Of a DNA stretch of 5,689 nt, positions 5,366-5,689 are shown in pieces. Within the stretch, counting starts at the first letter, position 1. Every line of letters begins with the position of its first letter. This stretch comes from Chloroflexota bacterium. Its GTDB lineage: Bacteria > Chloroflexota > UBA5177 > JANWHV01. The position numbers and the translations under genes are program-made. The stretch is taken from assembly GCA_025450375.1 (NCBI GenBank), contig JANWHO010000139.1:1-5689 (forward strand), read 5' to 3'. A model generated the notes under the pieces. It saw nothing but the letters and a program-made list of their open reading frames with translations, did no database searches and was not told the DNA's origin.

Positions 5366-5689
5366 TTACGCGACTGAGGGGATCACCACCGGTTCCTCCA
5401 CCGCGATCACCTTTACCGCGCCCTCCTCCAGGCGGAGGCCGGCGGTCTCGCCGCCGGCAATGGCGCCGGCCAGGATGGCGTCGGCGAGCGGGGTATCGAC
5501 GTGGGTCTGGACCGCCCGTCGGAGCGGACGGGCTCCGAACTCCTCGTTGTACCCCTCGTCAATCAGGAATGCCTTCACCTCGTCGCTGACCTCCAGGGTG
5601 ATCCCCTGGCCGGCAAGGCGCTCCCGCGCGTCGCGGAGCAGCAGATCCACGATCCGCTCCAGGTTGGCCCGCTTGAGCGCGTGGAAGAC
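5366..5689 (-). CDS. ClpA/B/C-type AAA+ ATPase (Clp unfoldase), C-terminal fragment
   Basis: The minus-strand frame is open to the window edge and ends at TAA 5368-5366, giving the last 107 residues. The fragment starts at VFHALKRANLERIV, matching the start of the Clp D2 C-terminal small domain. It then has GITLEVSDEVKAFLIDEGY, and EEFGARPLRRAVQ, whose GARPLRR carries the sensor-2 arginine that contacts nucleotide in the second AAA+ module. PLADAIL and a short beta-rich tail follow. Clp proteins of this group form ATP-driven hexamers in the cytosol that unfold or disaggregate proteins, either with ClpP (ClpA, ClpC) or with DnaK (ClpB). The parts that separate these types (N-domain, middle domain, P-loop for ClpP) lie outside the window, so I do not assign a symbol. 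The tail ends in hydrophobic residues (EEPVVIPSVA) and lacks a long acidic extension. A strong hairpin terminator follows 11 bases after the stop. Confidence 0.95.
   Translation of the reverse strand, partial: VFHALKRANLERIVDLLLRDARERLAGQGITLEVSDEVKAFLIDEGYNEEFGARPLRRAVQTHVDTPLADAILAGAIAGGETAGLRLEEGAVKVIAVEEPVVIPSVA

Noticed and set aside
1..5689. A defence system, mobile element or biosynthetic cluster
   Set aside because: I looked for transposase, integrase, nuclease, toxin-antitoxin, modification or CRISPR signatures and found none. The ABC exporter alone does not imply a biosynthetic cluster, because its neighbours are unrelated hydrolases and a Clp ATPase.

Overview
The window is GC-rich bacterial DNA. 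Third codon positions are strongly G/C, alternative starts are common (GTG and TTG), and Shine-Dalgarno (SD) sites are strong. The style of the ABC pair and of the small C-terminal remnant recalls Chloroflexota or related high-GC lineages, but this is an impression from family resemblance. No rRNA, tRNA, CRISPR array, insertion sequence or integrase is visible.

Layout: (i) 1-522, plus strand: the 3' end of a phosphoesterase-superfamily gene whose start lies outside the window. (ii) 573-4012, minus strand: a two-gene operon for a heterodimeric type IV ABC exporter. The 581-residue half-transporter comes first and the 565-residue partner second, joined by a 4-base ATGA overlap. The operon converges on the phosphoesterase gene, and the short gap holds a strand-biased hairpin. 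(iii) 4013-4208: a divergent intergenic region with a good sigma-70-like promoter for the ABC operon and a weaker extended -10 candidate for the next gene. (iv) 4209-4958, plus strand: a complete calcineurin-like metallophosphoesterase starting at TTG. (v) 4959-5365: a gene-poor stretch with one doubtful minus-strand ORF, probably a truncated remnant of a small hypothetical protein, and a strong terminator hairpin. (vi) 5366-5689, minus strand: the C-terminal part of a ClpA/B/C-type AAA+ unfoldase, whose 5' part lies outside the window.

The clearest functional unit is the ABC pair. Each subunit carries a different defect in its nucleotide-binding domain: Asp for the catalytic Glu in the second protein, and LSAGE for LSGGQ in the first. 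In a head-to-tail heterodimer both defects fall in the same composite ATP site and the other site stays fully canonical, as in known asymmetric exporters. The transported substrate cannot be told from this sequence.

The remaining genes look like ordinary housekeeping or hydrolase genes with no evident pathway link to the exporter. I do not see a convincing undescribed system here. The items most worth a second look are the asymmetric ABC pair, the regulatory region between the divergent genes, the hairpin downstream of the ABC operon, and the remnant ORF next to the clp terminator.
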